Shown here piece after piece: positions 1 through 10,461 of a stretch of 64,000 nt of DNA. Made by a program: the position numbers and the translations under genes. Position 1 is the first letter of the stretch; the number at the start of each line of letters is the position of its first letter. Under the pieces are notes generated by a model that searched no databases, was not told the origin of the DNA, and saw nothing but the letters and a program-made list of their open reading frames with translations. This DNA comes from Mycolicibacterium gilvum (lineage in GTDB: Bacteria; Actinomycetota; Actinomycetes; Mycobacteriales; Mycobacteriaceae), in NCBI RefSeq assembly GCF_900454025.1, contig NZ_UGQM01000001.1, positions 434,001 through 498,000 of the forward strand, in the 5' to 3' direction.

Positions 1-101
1 AGCTGATGACCATCACCGCGGCCGACGTCGGCCAGTCGGCGGGCCCGCTGCTGCGCGGCCTCGGACTGGCTGTGCCACAGCACGCTTCGGACGAGCGGTG
101 A
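1..101 (+). CDS. eccA3: EccA3, ESX-3 AAA+ ATPase (C-terminal fragment)
   Basis: This is the last part of an open frame that enters from the left edge and ends in TGA at 99-101. About 32 codons are visible, in the frame starting at base 3. The stop overlaps the GTG start of eccB3 (GTGA at 98-101), as is usual inside ESX-3 operons. The assignment rests on position: in ESX-3 loci the cytosolic CbxX/CfqX-type AAA+ ATPase EccA3 sits immediately before eccB3. The fragment itself carries no diagnostic motif. Confidence 0.75.
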   Translation, partial: LMTITAADVGQSAGPLLRGLGLAVPQHASDER

Positions 102-1636
102 GCGGCGCCGACGGGGACAGGCGGTCGTTCACCTCCCGTACCCCCACCAACGAGAACCCCGACCGGGTGTCGTTCCGGCGCGGGTTCGTGACCCGCCACC
201 AGGTCAGCGGATGGCGGTTCATGGTGCGCCGCATGGCCTCCGGTGTCGCGTTGCACGACACCCGCATGCTGGTCGACCCGCTGCGCACGCAGTCCAGGTC
301 GGTGCTCGTCGGTGCCCTGATCCTGGTGACGGGCCTGATCGGCTGCTTCCTGTTCTCCCTGATCCGGCCTGCCGGCGACGTCGGCACCGATTCGATTCTC
401 GCCGAACGCGATACGGCGGCGCTGTACGTGCGCCTCGGTGATCAGGTGCATCCGGTGCTGAACCTGGCCTCGGCGCGCCTCATCACCGGAAGGCCCGACA
501 ACCCGGCCATGGTGAAGAGCAGCGAACTCGACGAACTTCCCCGGGGCAACATGCTCGGCATCCCGGGAGCCCCGGGGCGGATGGCGGTCAACACGACTCG
601 GGACGCGTACTGGACGGTGTGTGACGCCGCCGCCGGCGCCGTCACCGGGGTCACGGTGATCGCCGGCGCCCCCGACGACACCGGCGAGCGCGCGACGGTC
701 CTGCCGGACGGGCATGCGGTACTTGCCGAGAACGGCGGGCGCACATGGCTGTTGTGGGACGGCAGGCGCAGCGCGATCGATCTCGCCGACCGGGCGGTCG
801 CCGGAGGCGTCGGGATCGGCGTCGGCGTCGCGGCACCGCACCCGATCGCGACGGGACTGTTCAACGCGATCCCGGAGGCGCCTGCGCTGATCACCCCGGT
901 GATCCCGAATGCCGGCCTGCCCTCCGACCTCGGGCTTCCCGAGCCCTTCCCGGTCGGCTCCGTCGTGGTCTCCTACGACGAGGACAACACCCTGCGCCAC
1001 TACGTGGTGCTGACCGACGGTCTGCAGCCGATCTCTCCGGTGGTCGCCGCGATCCTGCGCAATTCCAACTCGTGGGGGCTCGCGTCCCCGCCCCGGCTCG
1101 ATGCCGATCTGGTGGCGCGCACCCCGCAGGCCGAGGTCGTCGACGTCGACGCCTACCCCGCCGAGCGGGTGACCCTCGTCGACACCGCCGCTGAACCGGT
1201 GATCTGTGCCGCGTGGTCGGAACGCGAAGGAGCGCAGGAGAGTTCGATGGAGCTGCGGTCGGGTGCCGCGCTCCCGGTCGCCGACGGGGTGAGCACTGTG
1301 GCGCTCGTCAGCGCCGGAGCCCCGGGTGGGCCCGCGAACCAGGTCGCTCTGCCGCAGGGCACGGGGTATTTCGTGGACAATGCCGGTTCGTTGTTCTGGC
1401 TGAGTGACACGGGTGTCCGCTACGGCATCGACACCGGCGCAGATGCGGACGGCGCCGACACCGTCGCCGCGCTGGGCCTGACCACCACACCGCTTCCCAT
1501 CCCGTCGTCGGTGCTGTCCTTGTTCGCCGCAGGCCCGACGCTGTCGCGCGGCGACGCGTTGCTGGCCCATGACACGCTGGCGCCGAACCCGTCGCCGGCC
1601 CGGGTGGAGGCCCTGCCCGGTTTGGAGAACCCATGA
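98..1636 (+). CDS. eccB3: EccB3, ESX-3 type VII secretion membrane/periplasmic core subunit
   Basis: EccB3 is the periplasmic-facing core component of the ESX-3 secretion channel, which in mycobacteria serves iron/zinc acquisition and PE/PPE export. The 512-residue product has the family layout: a basic cytosolic N-terminus with the conserved [15 protein letters not shown] stretch (about 27-41), one membrane helix at about 69-89, then a large periplasmic domain of repeated beta modules. The GTG at 98 overlaps the eccA3 stop and gives an N-terminus like known EccB3 proteins. The downstream stop overlaps the eccC3 ATG (ATGA at 1633-1636), so translational coupling is likely. Confidence 0.95.
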   Translation: MSGADGDRRSFTSRTPTNENPDRVSFRRGFVTRHQVSGWRFMVRRMASGVALHDTRMLVDPLRTQSRSVLVGALILVTGLIGCFLFSLIRPAGDVGTDSILAERDTAALYVRLGDQVHPVLNLASARLITGRPDNPAMVKSSELDELPRGNMLGIPGAPGRMAVNTTRDAYWTVCDAAAGAVTGVTVIAGAPDDTGERATVLPDGHAVLAENGGRTWLLWDGRRSAIDLADRAVAGGVGIGVGVAAPHPIATGLFNAIPEAPALITPVIPNAGLPSDLGLPEPFPVGSVVVSYDEDNTLRHYVVLTDGLQPISPVVAAILRNSNSWGLASPPRLDADLVARTPQAEVVDVDAYPAERVTLVDTAAEPVICAAWSEREGAQESSMELRSGAALPVADGVSTVALVSAGAPGGPANQVALPQGTGYFVDNAGSLFWLSDTGVRYGIDTGADADGADTVAALGLTTTPLPIPSSVLSLFAAGPTLSRGDALLAHDTLAPNPSPARVEALPGLENP

Positions 1637-4600
1637 GCAGGTTGATCTTCGAGCACCGCAAGCGCCTCCCGGCGCCTGTCGCGCGCAAGGGCACCATCAC
1701 GATCGAACCGCCGCCCGAGCTGCCCCGGGTCGTACCGCCGTCACTGCTGCGGCGTGCGCTGCCGTACCTGATCGTCATCCTGATCGTCGGGATGATCGTC
1801 GCGTTGGTGGCGACGGGTCTGCGGCTGATCTCGCCGACCACGCTGTTCTTCCCGTTCGTGCTGCTGCTCGCCGCGACCGCGCTCTACCGCGGCACCGACA
1901 ACAAGATGCGCACCGAGGAGGTCGACGCCGAGCGCGCCGACTATCTGCGGTATCTGTCGGTGGTCCGGGACAACGTCCGGGCCCATGCCGACGAGCAGCG
2001 GACCGCGCTGCAGTGGTCGCATCCCGAACCCGCTGCGCTGAACGGCATTCCGGGTACCCGACGGCAGTGGGAACGCGACCCTCACGACCCCGATTTCCTG
2101 GTGCTGCGCGCCGGCCTGCACGACCAGCCCCTCGATGTCACCCTGCGGGTCAAGGACACCGCCGACGAGATCGACCTGGAACCGGTGTCGCACACGACTC
2201 TGCGCGGGCTGCTCGACGCCCAGCGCACCCTGTACGACGTCCCGGCCGGCATCGCGCTGACCAGGGTCTCACGCATCACGGTGCTCGGGGACGACGCCGA
2301 GGTCACCGGTGCCCTGCGCGCGTGGGTCGCCCAGGCGATGACGTGGCACGACCCGTCGGTGCTCGGAATCGCCTTCGCCGGAGAAGCTCTCGAATCCGAG
2401 GCGTGGTCGTGGCTGAAGTGGCTGCCCCATGTCGACGTACCGGGCCGGATCGACGGCGTCGGACCCGCCCGCTATCTGGCCGGCGATGCGTCGGATCTGC
2501 GCACCCTGCTCGCACCCGCGCTCGCCGACCGCGGTGGCTTCACCGGCGACGCGACCGGCACCACCAAGCATCTGCTGATCGTGCTCGACGATCCCGATGC
2601 CGATCCGTCGGAGTTCATCGGCAGCGGACTGGCCGGCGTCACCGTCATCCACCGGTCGGCCACCGAGCCCGACCGTGACCAGTACTCCGACCCGGAACGC
2701 CCGGTGCTGAGGATCTCCGGGGGCCGGATCGAGCGCTGGCAGAACGGAACCTGGTCCTCCTACATCGATTCCGCCGACCACCTCGGCGCCGCGGATGCCC
2801 GGCACATCGCCCGGCGGTTGGCGCGCTGGGACTCCAATCCCGACCATGCCCGGTCCGCGACCACCGGCGGCGCCGCATTCACCACGCTGCTGGGCATTCC
2901 GGACGCGTCCGCGCTCGACGTGGCCGCGCTGTGGGCGCCGCGCAACCGGGATGACGAGCTGCGGGTGCCGATCGGTGTCACCGCGACCGGTGAGCCGCTG
3001 ATCTTCGACCTCAAGGACGAGGCGGAAGGAGGCATGGGTCCGCACGGCCTGATGATCGGCATGACGGGCTCGGGCAAGTCGCAGACACTGATGTCGATCC
3101 TGCTGTCGCTGTTGACGACCCATCCCGCCGATCGGCTCATCGTGATCTACGCCGACTTCAAGGGCGAGGCCGGCGCCGACATCTTCCGCAACTTCCCGCA
3201 GGTCGTCGCGGTGATCTCCAACATGGCCGAAAAGCGTTCGCTGGCCGATCGATTCGCCGACACGCTGCGCGGCGAGGTCGCCCGGCGGGAGCAGTTGCTC
3301 AAGGACAGCGGCCGTCGCGTGCAGGGCAGTGCGTTCAACTCGGTCACCGAGTACGAGAACGCTGTCCGGGAGGGACACGATCTGCCGCCGATCCCGACGC
3401 TGCTGGTGGTCGCCGACGAGTTCACGCTGATGCTCGCCGACCACCCCGAGTACGCGGATCTGTTCGACTACGTCGCGCGCAAGGGCCGGTCGTTCCGCAT
3501 CCACCTGCTGTTCGCCTCGCAGACCCTCGACGTCGGCCGGATCAAGGACATCGACAAGAACACGTCGTACCGGATCGGCCTGAAGGTGGCCAGCCCCAGC
3601 GTGTCCCGGCAGATCATCGGGGTCGAGGACGCCTATCACATCGAATCCGGCCGGGAGCACAAGGGCGTCGGCTTCCTGGTGCCCGCGCCGGGCGCCCTGC
3701 CGGTCAAGTTCCGCAGCACCTACGTCGACGGCATCTACGAACCACCCAGGGTCGACAGATCGATCGTCGTGCACGCGATTCCGAAGCCTCAGCTGTTCAG
3801 TGCGGGGTGGGTCGATCCCGAACCGGACACCGTGATCGTCGACGACGGCGCCGACGTCGAGGTGCTGCCCCCGCGCAAGCTGATCGCCACGATCGGCGAG
3901 CAGCTGGCCCACTACGGGCCGCGCGCCCCGCAGCTGTGGCTCCCCCCGTTGGAGGAGGCGATTCCGCTGCAGGGTCTGCTCGAACGCTCCGGTATCGGTG
4001 CGGGGCAGTGGCGTTGGCCCCTCGGCGAGATCGACCGTCCCTTCGACATGCGGCGTGACCCGTTGGTGTTCGACGCCACCTCCGCAGCGGCGAACATGGT
4101 CATCCACGGCGGACCGAAGTCCGGGAAGTCCACGGCACTGCAGACTTTCGTGCTCTCGGCCGCCGCCCTGCACGCACCGGGCGACGTGTCCTTCTACTGC
4201 CTCGACTACGGCGGCGGTCAGCTGCGGGTACTCGACGGCCTCGCTCACGTCGGCAGCGTCGCGTCGCCGTTGGAGTCGGAGCGGATCCGACGCACCTTCG
4301 GTGAGCTCGAGCAACTGCTGCAGGCGCGGCAGCGTCACGGCGCCGCGGTGAACAACGGTGGCTACCGCGACGGCTACGGTGAGGTGTTCCTGCTCATCGA
4401 CAACCTGTACGCGTTCAGCCGCGACAACACCGACACCTTCAACACCCGTAACCCGTTGCTGGCCAAGGTGACCGAGCTCGTCAACACCGGTCTCGCCTAC
4501 GGCATCCACGTCGTCATCACCACCCCGAACTGGCTCGAGGTGCCGCTGGCCATGCGCGACGGTCTCGGCCTGCGACTGGAGCTGCGTCTGCACGACGCGC

Positions 4601-5619
4601 ACGACAGCAATGTGCGTGTGGTGGGGGCACTGCGGCGACCCGCCGAGGGCGTGCCCGCCGACCAGCCGGGGCGCGGCCTGACCATGGCCGCCGAACACTT
4701 CCTGTTCGCCCGGCCCGCACCGGAAACCATCCCGGCGCTCAACGCCCGCTTCCCCGGACAGAGCGCACCCGAGGTACGGCTGCTGCCCACCCGCCTGTCC
4801 CCGAGAGCCTTCGCGTCGCTGTACCCGGCGCCCGAGCGCGTCGTCATCGGCCAGCGGGAAGAAGACCTGGCGGCCGTCAGTGTCGACTTCGCCGACAACC
4901 CGCTGCTGATGGTGTTCGGCGACACCAAGACCGGCAAGACGACGCTGCTACGGCACCTGATCCGCACCCTGCGGGAGAACTCGCGGGCCGATCAGGTCGC
5001 CTTCACGGTCATCGACCGACGTCTGCAGCTCGTCGACGAGCCGATCTTCCCCGACAACGAGTACACACCGAACATCGACCGGATCCTGCCGGCGATGCTG
5101 GGGTTGGCGGGTCTGCTCGAAAAGCGCCGTCCGCCGGCAGGTCTGAGCCCGCAGGAGCTGCGCGGGTGGGACTTCCGCTCCTCCGCGAACGGTTCGGGCA
5201 GCCACCTGCACTACCTGATCATCGACGACGTCGACCAGATCCCCGACGGACCCGCCGTCAGCGGACCGTACGCCGGACAGCGTCCGTGGACACCGGTGAT
5301 CGGATTGCTCTCGCAGGCCTCCGAACTCGGACTGCGGGTGATCGTCACGGCCAGGGCGGCCGGGTCGGCACATGCGGTCATGACGGCACCCCTGCTGCGC
5401 CGCCTCAACGAACTGCAGGCGACGACGCTGCTGCTGTCCGGTAATCCCCAGGACAGCGGCAAGATCCGCGGGCACCGTTTCAGCCGGCTACCCGCCGGCC
5501 GCGGACTCCTGCTCGACGACTCGAATCTGTCCGACACACCCACCTATGTGCAGCTCGTCGATCCGCTCGCCGACGACGCGACCGCACCGGCCGGCCACCT
5601 CGGAAAGGAATACAGCTGA
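1633..5619 (+). CDS. eccC3: EccC3, ESX-3 FtsK/SpoIIIE-type secretion ATPase
   Basis: EccC3 is the motor ATPase that recognises Esx/PE-PPE substrates and drives export through ESX-3. The 1328-residue protein has two N-terminal membrane helices (about 37-82), a DUF/stalk region, and three FtsK-like ATPase domains. Their Walker A motifs are all intact: GMTGSGKS at 476-483, GGPKSGKS at 826-833 and GDTKTGKT at 1096-1103. A Walker B-like VVADEF follows in domain 1. It is fused into one polypeptide, as expected for ESX-3 (ESX-1 splits it). The start overlaps the eccB3 stop, and its own stop overlaps the PE5 ATG. Confidence 0.96.
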   Translation: MSRLIFEHRKRLPAPVARKGTITIEPPPELPRVVPPSLLRRALPYLIVILIVGMIVALVATGLRLISPTTLFFPFVLLLAATALYRGTDNKMRTEEVDAERADYLRYLSVVRDNVRAHADEQRTALQWSHPEPAALNGIPGTRRQWERDPHDPDFLVLRAGLHDQPLDVTLRVKDTADEIDLEPVSHTTLRGLLDAQRTLYDVPAGIALTRVSRITVLGDDAEVTGALRAWVAQAMTWHDPSVLGIAFAGEALESEAWSWLKWLPHVDVPGRIDGVGPARYLAGDASDLRTLLAPALADRGGFTGDATGTTKHLLIVLDDPDADPSEFIGSGLAGVTVIHRSATEPDRDQYSDPERPVLRISGGRIERWQNGTWSSYIDSADHLGAADARHIARRLARWDSNPDHARSATTGGAAFTTLLGIPDASALDVAALWAPRNRDDELRVPIGVTATGEPLIFDLKDEAEGGMGPHGLMIGMTGSGKSQTLMSILLSLLTTHPADRLIVIYADFKGEAGADIFRNFPQVVAVISNMAEKRSLADRFADTLRGEVARREQLLKDSGRRVQGSAFNSVTEYENAVREGHDLPPIPTLLVVADEFTLMLADHPEYADLFDYVARKGRSFRIHLLFASQTLDVGRIKDIDKNTSYRIGLKVASPSVSRQIIGVEDAYHIESGREHKGVGFLVPAPGALPVKFRSTYVDGIYEPPRVDRSIVVHAIPKPQLFSAGWVDPEPDTVIVDDGADVEVLPPRKLIATIGEQLAHYGPRAPQLWLPPLEEAIPLQGLLERSGIGAGQWRWPLGEIDRPFDMRRDPLVFDATSAAANMVIHGGPKSGKSTALQTFVLSAAALHAPGDVSFYCLDYGGGQLRVLDGLAHVGSVASPLESERIRRTFGELEQLLQARQRHGAAVNNGGYRDGYGEVFLLIDNLYAFSRDNTDTFNTRNPLLAKVTELVNTGLAYGIHVVITTPNWLEVPLAMRDGLGLRLELRLHDAHDSNVRVVGALRRPAEGVPADQPGRGLTMAAEHFLFARPAPETIPALNARFPGQSAPEVRLLPTRLSPRAFASLYPAPERVVIGQREEDLAAVSVDFADNPLLMVFGDTKTGKTTLLRHLIRTLRENSRADQVAFTVIDRRLQLVDEPIFPDNEYTPNIDRILPAMLGLAGLLEKRRPPAGLSPQELRGWDFRSSANGSGSHLHYLIIDDVDQIPDGPAVSGPYAGQRPWTPVIGLLSQASELGLRVIVTARAAGSAHAVMTAPLLRRLNELQATTLLLSGNPQDSGKIRGHRFSRLPAGRGLLLDDSNLSDTPTYVQLVDPLADDATAPAGHLGKEYS

Positions 5620-5927
5620 TGACCCTGCGCGTGGTTCCCGAAGGTCTCACGGCCGCGAGCGCGGCCGTCGAGGCGCTCACCGCCCGGATGGCTGCCGCGC
5701 ACGCGGCGGCGGCGCCTCTGGTGACGGCGGTGCTGCCACCGGCCGCCGACGCCGTATCCCTGCAGACCGCAACAGGACTGAGCGCCAACGGGGTTGAGCA
5801 CCAGTCGATCGCCGCCCGCGGTGTCGAGGAGCTCGGCCGGTCCGGGGTCGGGGTCGGCGACTCGGCGGCGAGCTACGTCAGCGGTGACGCGATGGCCGCG
5901 ACGTCGTATCTGATCGCCCGGGGCTGA
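5619..5927 (+). CDS. PE5: PE5-type PE family protein, ESX-3 substrate
   Basis: This small secreted PE protein of 102 residues forms a helical-bundle heterodimer with the PPE protein encoded next and is exported by ESX-3. The Pro-Glu signature is at residues 7-8 (MTLRVVPEG). The C-terminal YxxxD secretion signal is at 86-90 (YVSGD), followed by AMAATSYL. There is no PGRS or other extension, consistent with the ancestral ESX-linked PE type. The ATG overlaps the eccC3 stop, and PPE4 follows within a few dozen bases. Confidence 0.92.
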   Translation: MTLRVVPEGLTAASAAVEALTARMAAAHAAAAPLVTAVLPPAADAVSLQTATGLSANGVEHQSIAARGVEELGRSGVGVGDSAASYVSGDAMAATSYLIARG

Positions 5928-5932
5928 CCGCT

Positions 5933-5977
5933 GTGACATCCCCCGTCGCTTCGCTCGCCCCGGTGACATCCCCCGTC
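5933..5977 (+). repeat. 15-base direct repeat at the PPE4 start
   Basis: The 15-mer GTGACATCCCCCGTC occurs at 5933-5947 and again at 5963-5977, exactly 30 bases apart and in the same frame. Each copy begins with a possible GTG start codon. It looks like a small in-frame duplication that added ten codons, or an alternative initiation site, at the N-terminus of PPE4. Confidence 0.85.
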
Positions 5978-7555
5978 TGGATGGCCCTGCCCCCCGAGGT
6001 CCACTCCACCATGCTCAGCAGCGGCCCTGGCCCGGGATCCCTGCTGGCCGCCGGTGTCGCCTGGCAGTCCCTGAGCGCCGAATATGCCTCTGCGGCAGCG
6101 GAGTTGACCAGCATCCTGGCCGGTGTCCAGTCCGGTGCCTGGGAAGGGCCCAGTTCGCAGCAGTACGTCGCCGCACACACGCCCTACCTGGCGTGGCTGG
6201 CGCAGCAGAGCGCGGTGAGCGCCGCGACGGCCGTGCAGCACGACACCGCCGCAGCGGCGTACACGACGGCGCTGGCGACGATGCCGACGCTGCCGGAGCT
6301 GGCGCTCAACCACACCACGCACGCGGTTTTGGTGGGTACGAACTTCCTGGGGATCAACACGATTCCGATCGCGCTCAACGAAGCCGACTACGTCCGCATG
6401 TGGATCCAGGCGGCGACCACGATGGCGACCTACCAGTCGGTTTCCGGGGCAGCACTCGCCGCGACGCCGACGTCCGCGCCGGCGCCGTCGGTGCTGCTGC
6501 CCGGCGTCGGCGAGGCCGGACGGGCCGCCGCCGACATGTCCGCGTTCGCGGCACAGCCGATGGCTGCCCAGGCCGGTGCGGCATTCGACGTGTCGAACAT
6601 CATCGCCGACATCATCAGGCTCTATGGCGAGGTCCTCCGGTTCCTGTTCGAGCCGATCTTCAACTTCCTGCGCGACCCGATCGGCAACACCTTCGCGCTG
6701 ATCACCGACTTCCTCACCAATCCGGTCCAGGCGTTGATCACCTGGGGCCCTTTCCTCCTCGCAGTGGTCTACCAGGCCGTCTCGTGGGTCGGGGCGTCGA
6801 TCCTCTACCCGTCGCTGTTTCTGCTGCCGCTGCTGGCGACCACCCTGGCCATCGTGGCGGGGGTCGGTCAGCACCTGCTGAGCCTGCTCAACACGCCGCC
6901 GGCCGAGGAGGCCGCCGAAGAGCCCGCCCCGGCCCAGAGCGCACCGTCGCGGCCCGATCAGCAGAGCTTCCCGGCCACCATGTCCGCGCCTCCACCGCCC
7001 AGCGGTGCCCCCATCGCCGCCAACACCGTCAGCGCCGGTTCGCCGCCCGCCCCGGGTGCTCCGGCGGCGGCGGCCGCGACGTTCGTGCCGTACGTCGTCG
7101 CCGGCCGGGATCCCTACGAGGGCTTCTCTCCGACCGTGCGTGACTCCACGGGCGCCAAGGCGCCCGCGGGCACCATCCCGGCAGCGGCGTCGGGGATCGC
7201 GGCCTCGGCGGCGGAACGGCGTAAGCGGCGCCGGCGCCAGAAGGAGGAGATCAAGGGCCGCGGCTACGCCGATGCGTACGCGGACTACGAGGAACTGCCC
7301 GACGACGGGCCGCCGGAACAGCCCGCCCCCCGGGTCACCGCCTCGACACGCGGTGCGGGACCGATGGGATTCGCCGGCACGGTGTCGCGAGGCGACGAGC
7401 AGGCCGGTGGACTGACCACCCTCGCGGGTGACTCCTTCGGCGGTGGTCCCAGGGAACCGATGCTTCCCGGGACCTGGGATCCCGACGCCACAGACGACCG
7501 CCACACCGACGGCCGCGATGGACACGATGGACACGACGGAAAGGAAAAACCATGA
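5963..7555 (+). CDS. PPE4: PPE4-type PPE family protein, ESX-3 substrate
   Basis: This is the PPE partner of PE5. The N-terminal PPE domain (about 1-175) begins [14 protein letters not shown] and contains [12 protein letters not shown] and the NFLGINT region. A hydrophobic middle (about 220-310) follows, then a Pro/Ala-rich and basic/acidic tail. The preferred start is GTG 5963, because the N-terminus then resembles ESX-3 PPE4 proteins I recall. An in-frame GTG at 5933 lies 30 bases upstream inside a duplicated 15-mer and would add ten residues. EspG3, encoded downstream, is the expected chaperone. The stop overlaps the esxG ATG. Confidence 0.92.
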   Translation: MTSPVWMALPPEVHSTMLSSGPGPGSLLAAGVAWQSLSAEYASAAAELTSILAGVQSGAWEGPSSQQYVAAHTPYLAWLAQQSAVSAATAVQHDTAAAAYTTALATMPTLPELALNHTTHAVLVGTNFLGINTIPIALNEADYVRMWIQAATTMATYQSVSGAALAATPTSAPAPSVLLPGVGEAGRAAADMSAFAAQPMAAQAGAAFDVSNIIADIIRLYGEVLRFLFEPIFNFLRDPIGNTFALITDFLTNPVQALITWGPFLLAVVYQAVSWVGASILYPSLFLLPLLATTLAIVAGVGQHLLSLLNTPPAEEAAEEPAPAQSAPSRPDQQSFPATMSAPPPPSGAPIAANTVSAGSPPAPGAPAAAAATFVPYVVAGRDPYEGFSPTVRDSTGAKAPAGTIPAAASGIAASAAERRKRRRRQKEEIKGRGYADAYADYEELPDDGPPEQPAPRVTASTRGAGPMGFAGTVSRGDEQAGGLTTLAGDSFGGGPREPMLPGTWDPDATDDRHTDGRDGHDGHDGKEKP

Positions 7556-7845
7556 GCCTCTTGGATGCTCACATTCCCCAGATGATCGCCTCGGAGGCGG
7601 CCTTCGGCGCGAAGGCGGGCCTGATGCGCAGCACCATCGCCCAGGCCGAGCAGGCCGCGCAGTCCGCGCAGGCCTTCCACATGGGCGAGTCCGCCGGCGC
7701 CTTCCAGGCGGCGCACGCCCGGTTCGTCGAAACTTCGGCGAAGATCAACGCGCTCCTCGACATCGCGCAGGCCAACGTCGGCGACGCCGCCGGGGCCTAC
7801 GTCGCCGAGGATGCCGCGGCCGCCAGCACCTACCCCGCCGTCTGA
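7552..7845 (+). CDS. esxG: EsxG, WXG100-family secreted protein
   Basis: EsxG (97 residues) pairs with EsxH to form the main secreted ESX-3 heterodimer, implicated in iron and zinc homeostasis. The sequence [10 protein letters not shown] followed by the [17 protein letters not shown] core is almost collinear with M. tuberculosis EsxG as I recall it. The classical WXG turn is replaced by HMG, as usual in EsxG. The YxxxD secretion motif is present at 83-87 (YVAED). The start overlaps the PPE4 stop (ATGA), and esxH follows after 13 bases. Confidence 0.96.
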   Translation: MSLLDAHIPQMIASEAAFGAKAGLMRSTIAQAEQAAQSAQAFHMGESAGAFQAAHARFVETSAKINALLDIAQANVGDAAGAYVAEDAAAASTYPAV

Positions 7846-7858
7846 TCGGAGAATCCTG

Positions 7859-8146
7859 ATGTCGCAGATCATGTTCAACTATCCGGCCATGCTCAACCAC
7901 GCCGGTGAGATGTCGTCGTATGCCGGTGCGCTGCAGGCGATCGGCGCCGATATCGCCGCCGAGCAGGCCGCGCTGAAGAGTGCGTGGCAGGGTGACACCG
8001 GTGTGACCTACCAAGCATGGCAGGCGCAGTGGAACACCGCCATGGAGGAACTCGTGCGGGCCTACCGCGCCATGGCCAGTACCCACGAGATGAACACCAC
8101 GTCGATGGCCGCGCGGGATCAGGCCGAGGGCGCCAAGTGGGGCTGA
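7859..8146 (+). CDS. esxH: EsxH, WXG100-family secreted protein
   Basis: EsxH (95 residues) is the WXG-bearing partner of EsxG. The WQG turn is at 43-45 (SAWQGDTG). In M. tuberculosis EsxH a zinc site is formed by His14, His70, His76 and Glu77. Here His14, His76 and Glu77 are kept, but residue 70 is Arg ([11 protein letters not shown]), so one ligand is missing. The ATG at 7859 is preceded by GGAGA and gives the canonical N-terminus MSQIMFNYP. The open frame continues upstream without a plausible start context. Confidence 0.96.
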   Translation: MSQIMFNYPAMLNHAGEMSSYAGALQAIGADIAAEQAALKSAWQGDTGVTYQAWQAQWNTAMEELVRAYRAMASTHEMNTTSMAARDQAEGAKWG

Positions 8147-8155
8147 CGGATCTCC

Positions 8156-9028
8156 GTGCGCGCTAACGCAGTCGAGCTGAGCGCCGCCTCGGCGTGGTTC
8201 CTCGCCGAGGAGCTCGGCGCGGGATCGTATCCGTGGGTGCTGGCGATAACGCCGCCCTACAGCGATGTTTCGGCGCGCGGGCCGTTCGAACGGGAGCAGA
8301 CCGAGAAGTTGCGCGGTGCGGGCATCATGACCGCCGAGCGGACCGTCGATCCCGCGGTGGCGCGGTGGATCCGTCGCGTGTGCCGGCCCACCCAGTGGCT
8401 CGAACTTCGGTTCGTCGGAAGCCGTGGCGCGGTCCTGCGGGGGGTGCTCGCACGGGACGGCGCAGGCACCGTCATCGCGCTGCGCAGCGGCGGGTTGATC
8501 ACGCTGACGGAGTTGGACATCGACCATCCGGAGGCGCTGGTGCCGGTCGTGACGGCGGGCCTGTCCGGACGTGCGCCCGCACGCTTCGACGGGTTCTCGC
8601 TGCCCGCACGCGTCGGCGCCAAGGCCGACGAACAGATCCGCAAGGGTGCGGCCGTCGGAGGCCTTCTCGACTACCTCGGCATCCCGCCGTCGGCGCGGCC
8701 CGTCGTCGTGGCCGCGTTCGAGGACAGCCGCACCTACGTCGAGATCGTCGCCGGACAGCACCGCGACGGACACCGGGTCAGCACCGACGTCGGTGTCAGC
8801 GTCGTCGACACGGTGCTCGGCAGGGTGCTGGTCAGCCCCGCCAAAGCGCGTGACGGCGAATGGATCTCCACGTTCGCTCCCGGCGATCCCGTGGCCATCG
8901 CGGCCGCGGTCGAGCGCCTCACCGCCGCACTGCCCGACGGGCCGTGGTTCCCGGACCACGCGCTCACCAGAGACTTCGACGAACGCACGGCCGAGAGAAG
9001 AGAAGAACGATGCCACAGTCCGCTCTGA
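8156..9028 (+). CDS. espG3: EspG3, PE/PPE-specific chaperone of ESX-3
   Basis: EspG3 is a cytosolic chaperone that binds the tip of PE-PPE dimers and keeps them soluble before export. The 290-residue product matches the family in length. It carries typical segments: AGSYPWVLAITPPY near residue 23, LVPVVTAGLSGR near 130, and YVEIVAGQHRDGHRV near 197. The GTG start lies 9 bases after the esxH stop. The last 19 bases overlap the start of eccD3 in another frame. Confidence 0.93.
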   Translation: MRANAVELSAASAWFLAEELGAGSYPWVLAITPPYSDVSARGPFEREQTEKLRGAGIMTAERTVDPAVARWIRRVCRPTQWLELRFVGSRGAVLRGVLARDGAGTVIALRSGGLITLTELDIDHPEALVPVVTAGLSGRAPARFDGFSLPARVGAKADEQIRKGAAVGGLLDYLGIPPSARPVVVAAFEDSRTYVEIVAGQHRDGHRVSTDVGVSVVDTVLGRVLVSPAKARDGEWISTFAPGDPVAIAAAVERLTAALPDGPWFPDHALTRDFDERTAERREERCHSPL

Positions 9029-10458
9029 GCGACACCAACACCGCGATGCCCATCGTGCGGGTCGCCGTCCTCACCGCGACGGCGGGCGACGAGGACGGGG
9101 ATCGCGCCGGGCGACTCACCGAGATCGCCCTGCCCGCACAGCTTCCGCTGCGCGAGATCATCCCCGCTGTGCAGCGCATCGTGGCACCGTCGGACGACGC
9201 ACCGGGGGTGGACCCGGTGAGCCTGGCGCCGATCGGTGGTGCGCCCTACAGTCTGGACGCGACCCTGACCACGGTCGGGGTGGTCGACGGTGATCTGCTC
9301 GCGCTGCAACCCATCCCCGCGGGGCCGCCCGCGCCGCGCATCGTCGAGGACATCGCCGACGCCGCGATGATCTTCTCCGCGGCTCGCGAGAAGCCTTGGG
9401 GGACAGCGCAGATCCAACGCGGTGCGACCGTCGCCGTCGTCGGGCTGATGCTGGTCGCGACGGCACTGGCCGTCGCCCACCGGGTGGTGACCGACTCGAT
9501 CATCGGGGTGTTCGCCGTCAGTGCGGTGGCGATCGCCGCCGTACTGGGTGCACTGGTGGCCCGAACGGGGTCACCCCGCGTGGCCACCGCGCTGGCCGCA
9601 GCCGCACTTCCGTCGGTCGGCGCGGCGTTCGCGCTCGCCGTGCCCGGTGACTTCGGCGCGTCCGGAGTTCTGTTGGGAGCCGCGGGCATTGCCGCGTGGT
9701 CGATCATCAGCATCACCGTCGGAGAGCGGGCGATCGCGGTGTTCACCGCCGTCGCCGCGGCCGCCCTCGGCGTGGCCGTCGCCGCGGCCGCCGCGACGGT
9801 GTGGTCGCTGAGCCTGCTCGACATCGGGTGCGTGCTGATCCTCATCGCGCTGCTGATCACCGTGCAGGCCGCCCAGCTGTCGGCGATGTGTGCCCGTCTT
9901 CCCGTGCCCGTCATCCCGGCGCCGGGCGACCCTGCGCCGTCGGCGCTGCCGCGTCGTGTCCTCGAGGATCTGCCGCGCCGCATCCGTGCCGGCGACGCGT
10001 ACCAGACGGGGTTCATCGCCGCCGGTGTCCTGCTGGCCGTGACAGGTTCGGTTCTCGTGGTGTGGCCCGCGGTCAGCGGCGACGGCGGTGTGCCGGTGTG
10101 GAGCTGGTATCTCGTGACGGCGACCGCCCTTGCCGCCGCACTGCGGGCCCGGGTCTGGGACTCCAGCGCCTGCAAGGCATGGCTTCTCGGCCACGGCTAT
10201 CTGGTGACGACGGTTCTGCTCGTCCTGTCGGCGGCCCACGAGAACTACCCCGCGGCATGGTGGGCGCTGGGTGTGCTGGCGGTGCTGGTGGCGGCGTGGG
10301 CAGTGGCGGCACTGAATCCGCGCATCGCACAACCCGATACGTACTCGCTGCCGATGCGCCGTGTCGTCGGGTTCGTCGCGACGGCTCTCGACGCATCGGT
10401 GATCCCGGTGATGGCCTACCTGGTCGGCCTGTTCACCCTGGTTCTGAACGGTTTCTGA
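9010..10458 (+). CDS. eccD3: EccD3, ESX-3 multi-pass membrane channel subunit
   Basis: EccD3 forms the membrane vestibule of the ESX-3 pore as a dimer per protomer. The 482-residue protein has an N-terminal ubiquitin-like domain (about 10-100; PIVRVAVLTATAG onward). It is followed by about eleven hydrophobic helices from roughly residue 135 to the C-terminus, with a cytosolic loop between the two. The chosen ATG at 9010 gives MPQSALSDTNT and overlaps the espG3 end by 19 bases. The mycP3 ATG follows 3 bases after the stop. Confidence 0.94.
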   Translation: MPQSALSDTNTAMPIVRVAVLTATAGDEDGDRAGRLTEIALPAQLPLREIIPAVQRIVAPSDDAPGVDPVSLAPIGGAPYSLDATLTTVGVVDGDLLALQPIPAGPPAPRIVEDIADAAMIFSAAREKPWGTAQIQRGATVAVVGLMLVATALAVAHRVVTDSIIGVFAVSAVAIAAVLGALVARTGSPRVATALAAAALPSVGAAFALAVPGDFGASGVLLGAAGIAAWSIISITVGERAIAVFTAVAAAALGVAVAAAAATVWSLSLLDIGCVLILIALLITVQAAQLSAMCARLPVPVIPAPGDPAPSALPRRVLEDLPRRIRAGDAYQTGFIAAGVLLAVTGSVLVVWPAVSGDGGVPVWSWYLVTATALAAALRARVWDSSACKAWLLGHGYLVTTVLLVLSAAHENYPAAWWALGVLAVLVAAWAVAALNPRIAQPDTYSLPMRRVVGFVATALDASVIPVMAYLVGLFTLVLNGF

Positions 10459-10461
10459 CGA

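Noticed and set aside
2269..4698. Long minus-strand open frame (over 800 codons) inside eccC3
   Set aside because: It is antisense to a complete EccC3 with three intact Walker motifs. Long antisense frames are common in high-GC coding DNA, and the translation has no domain features.
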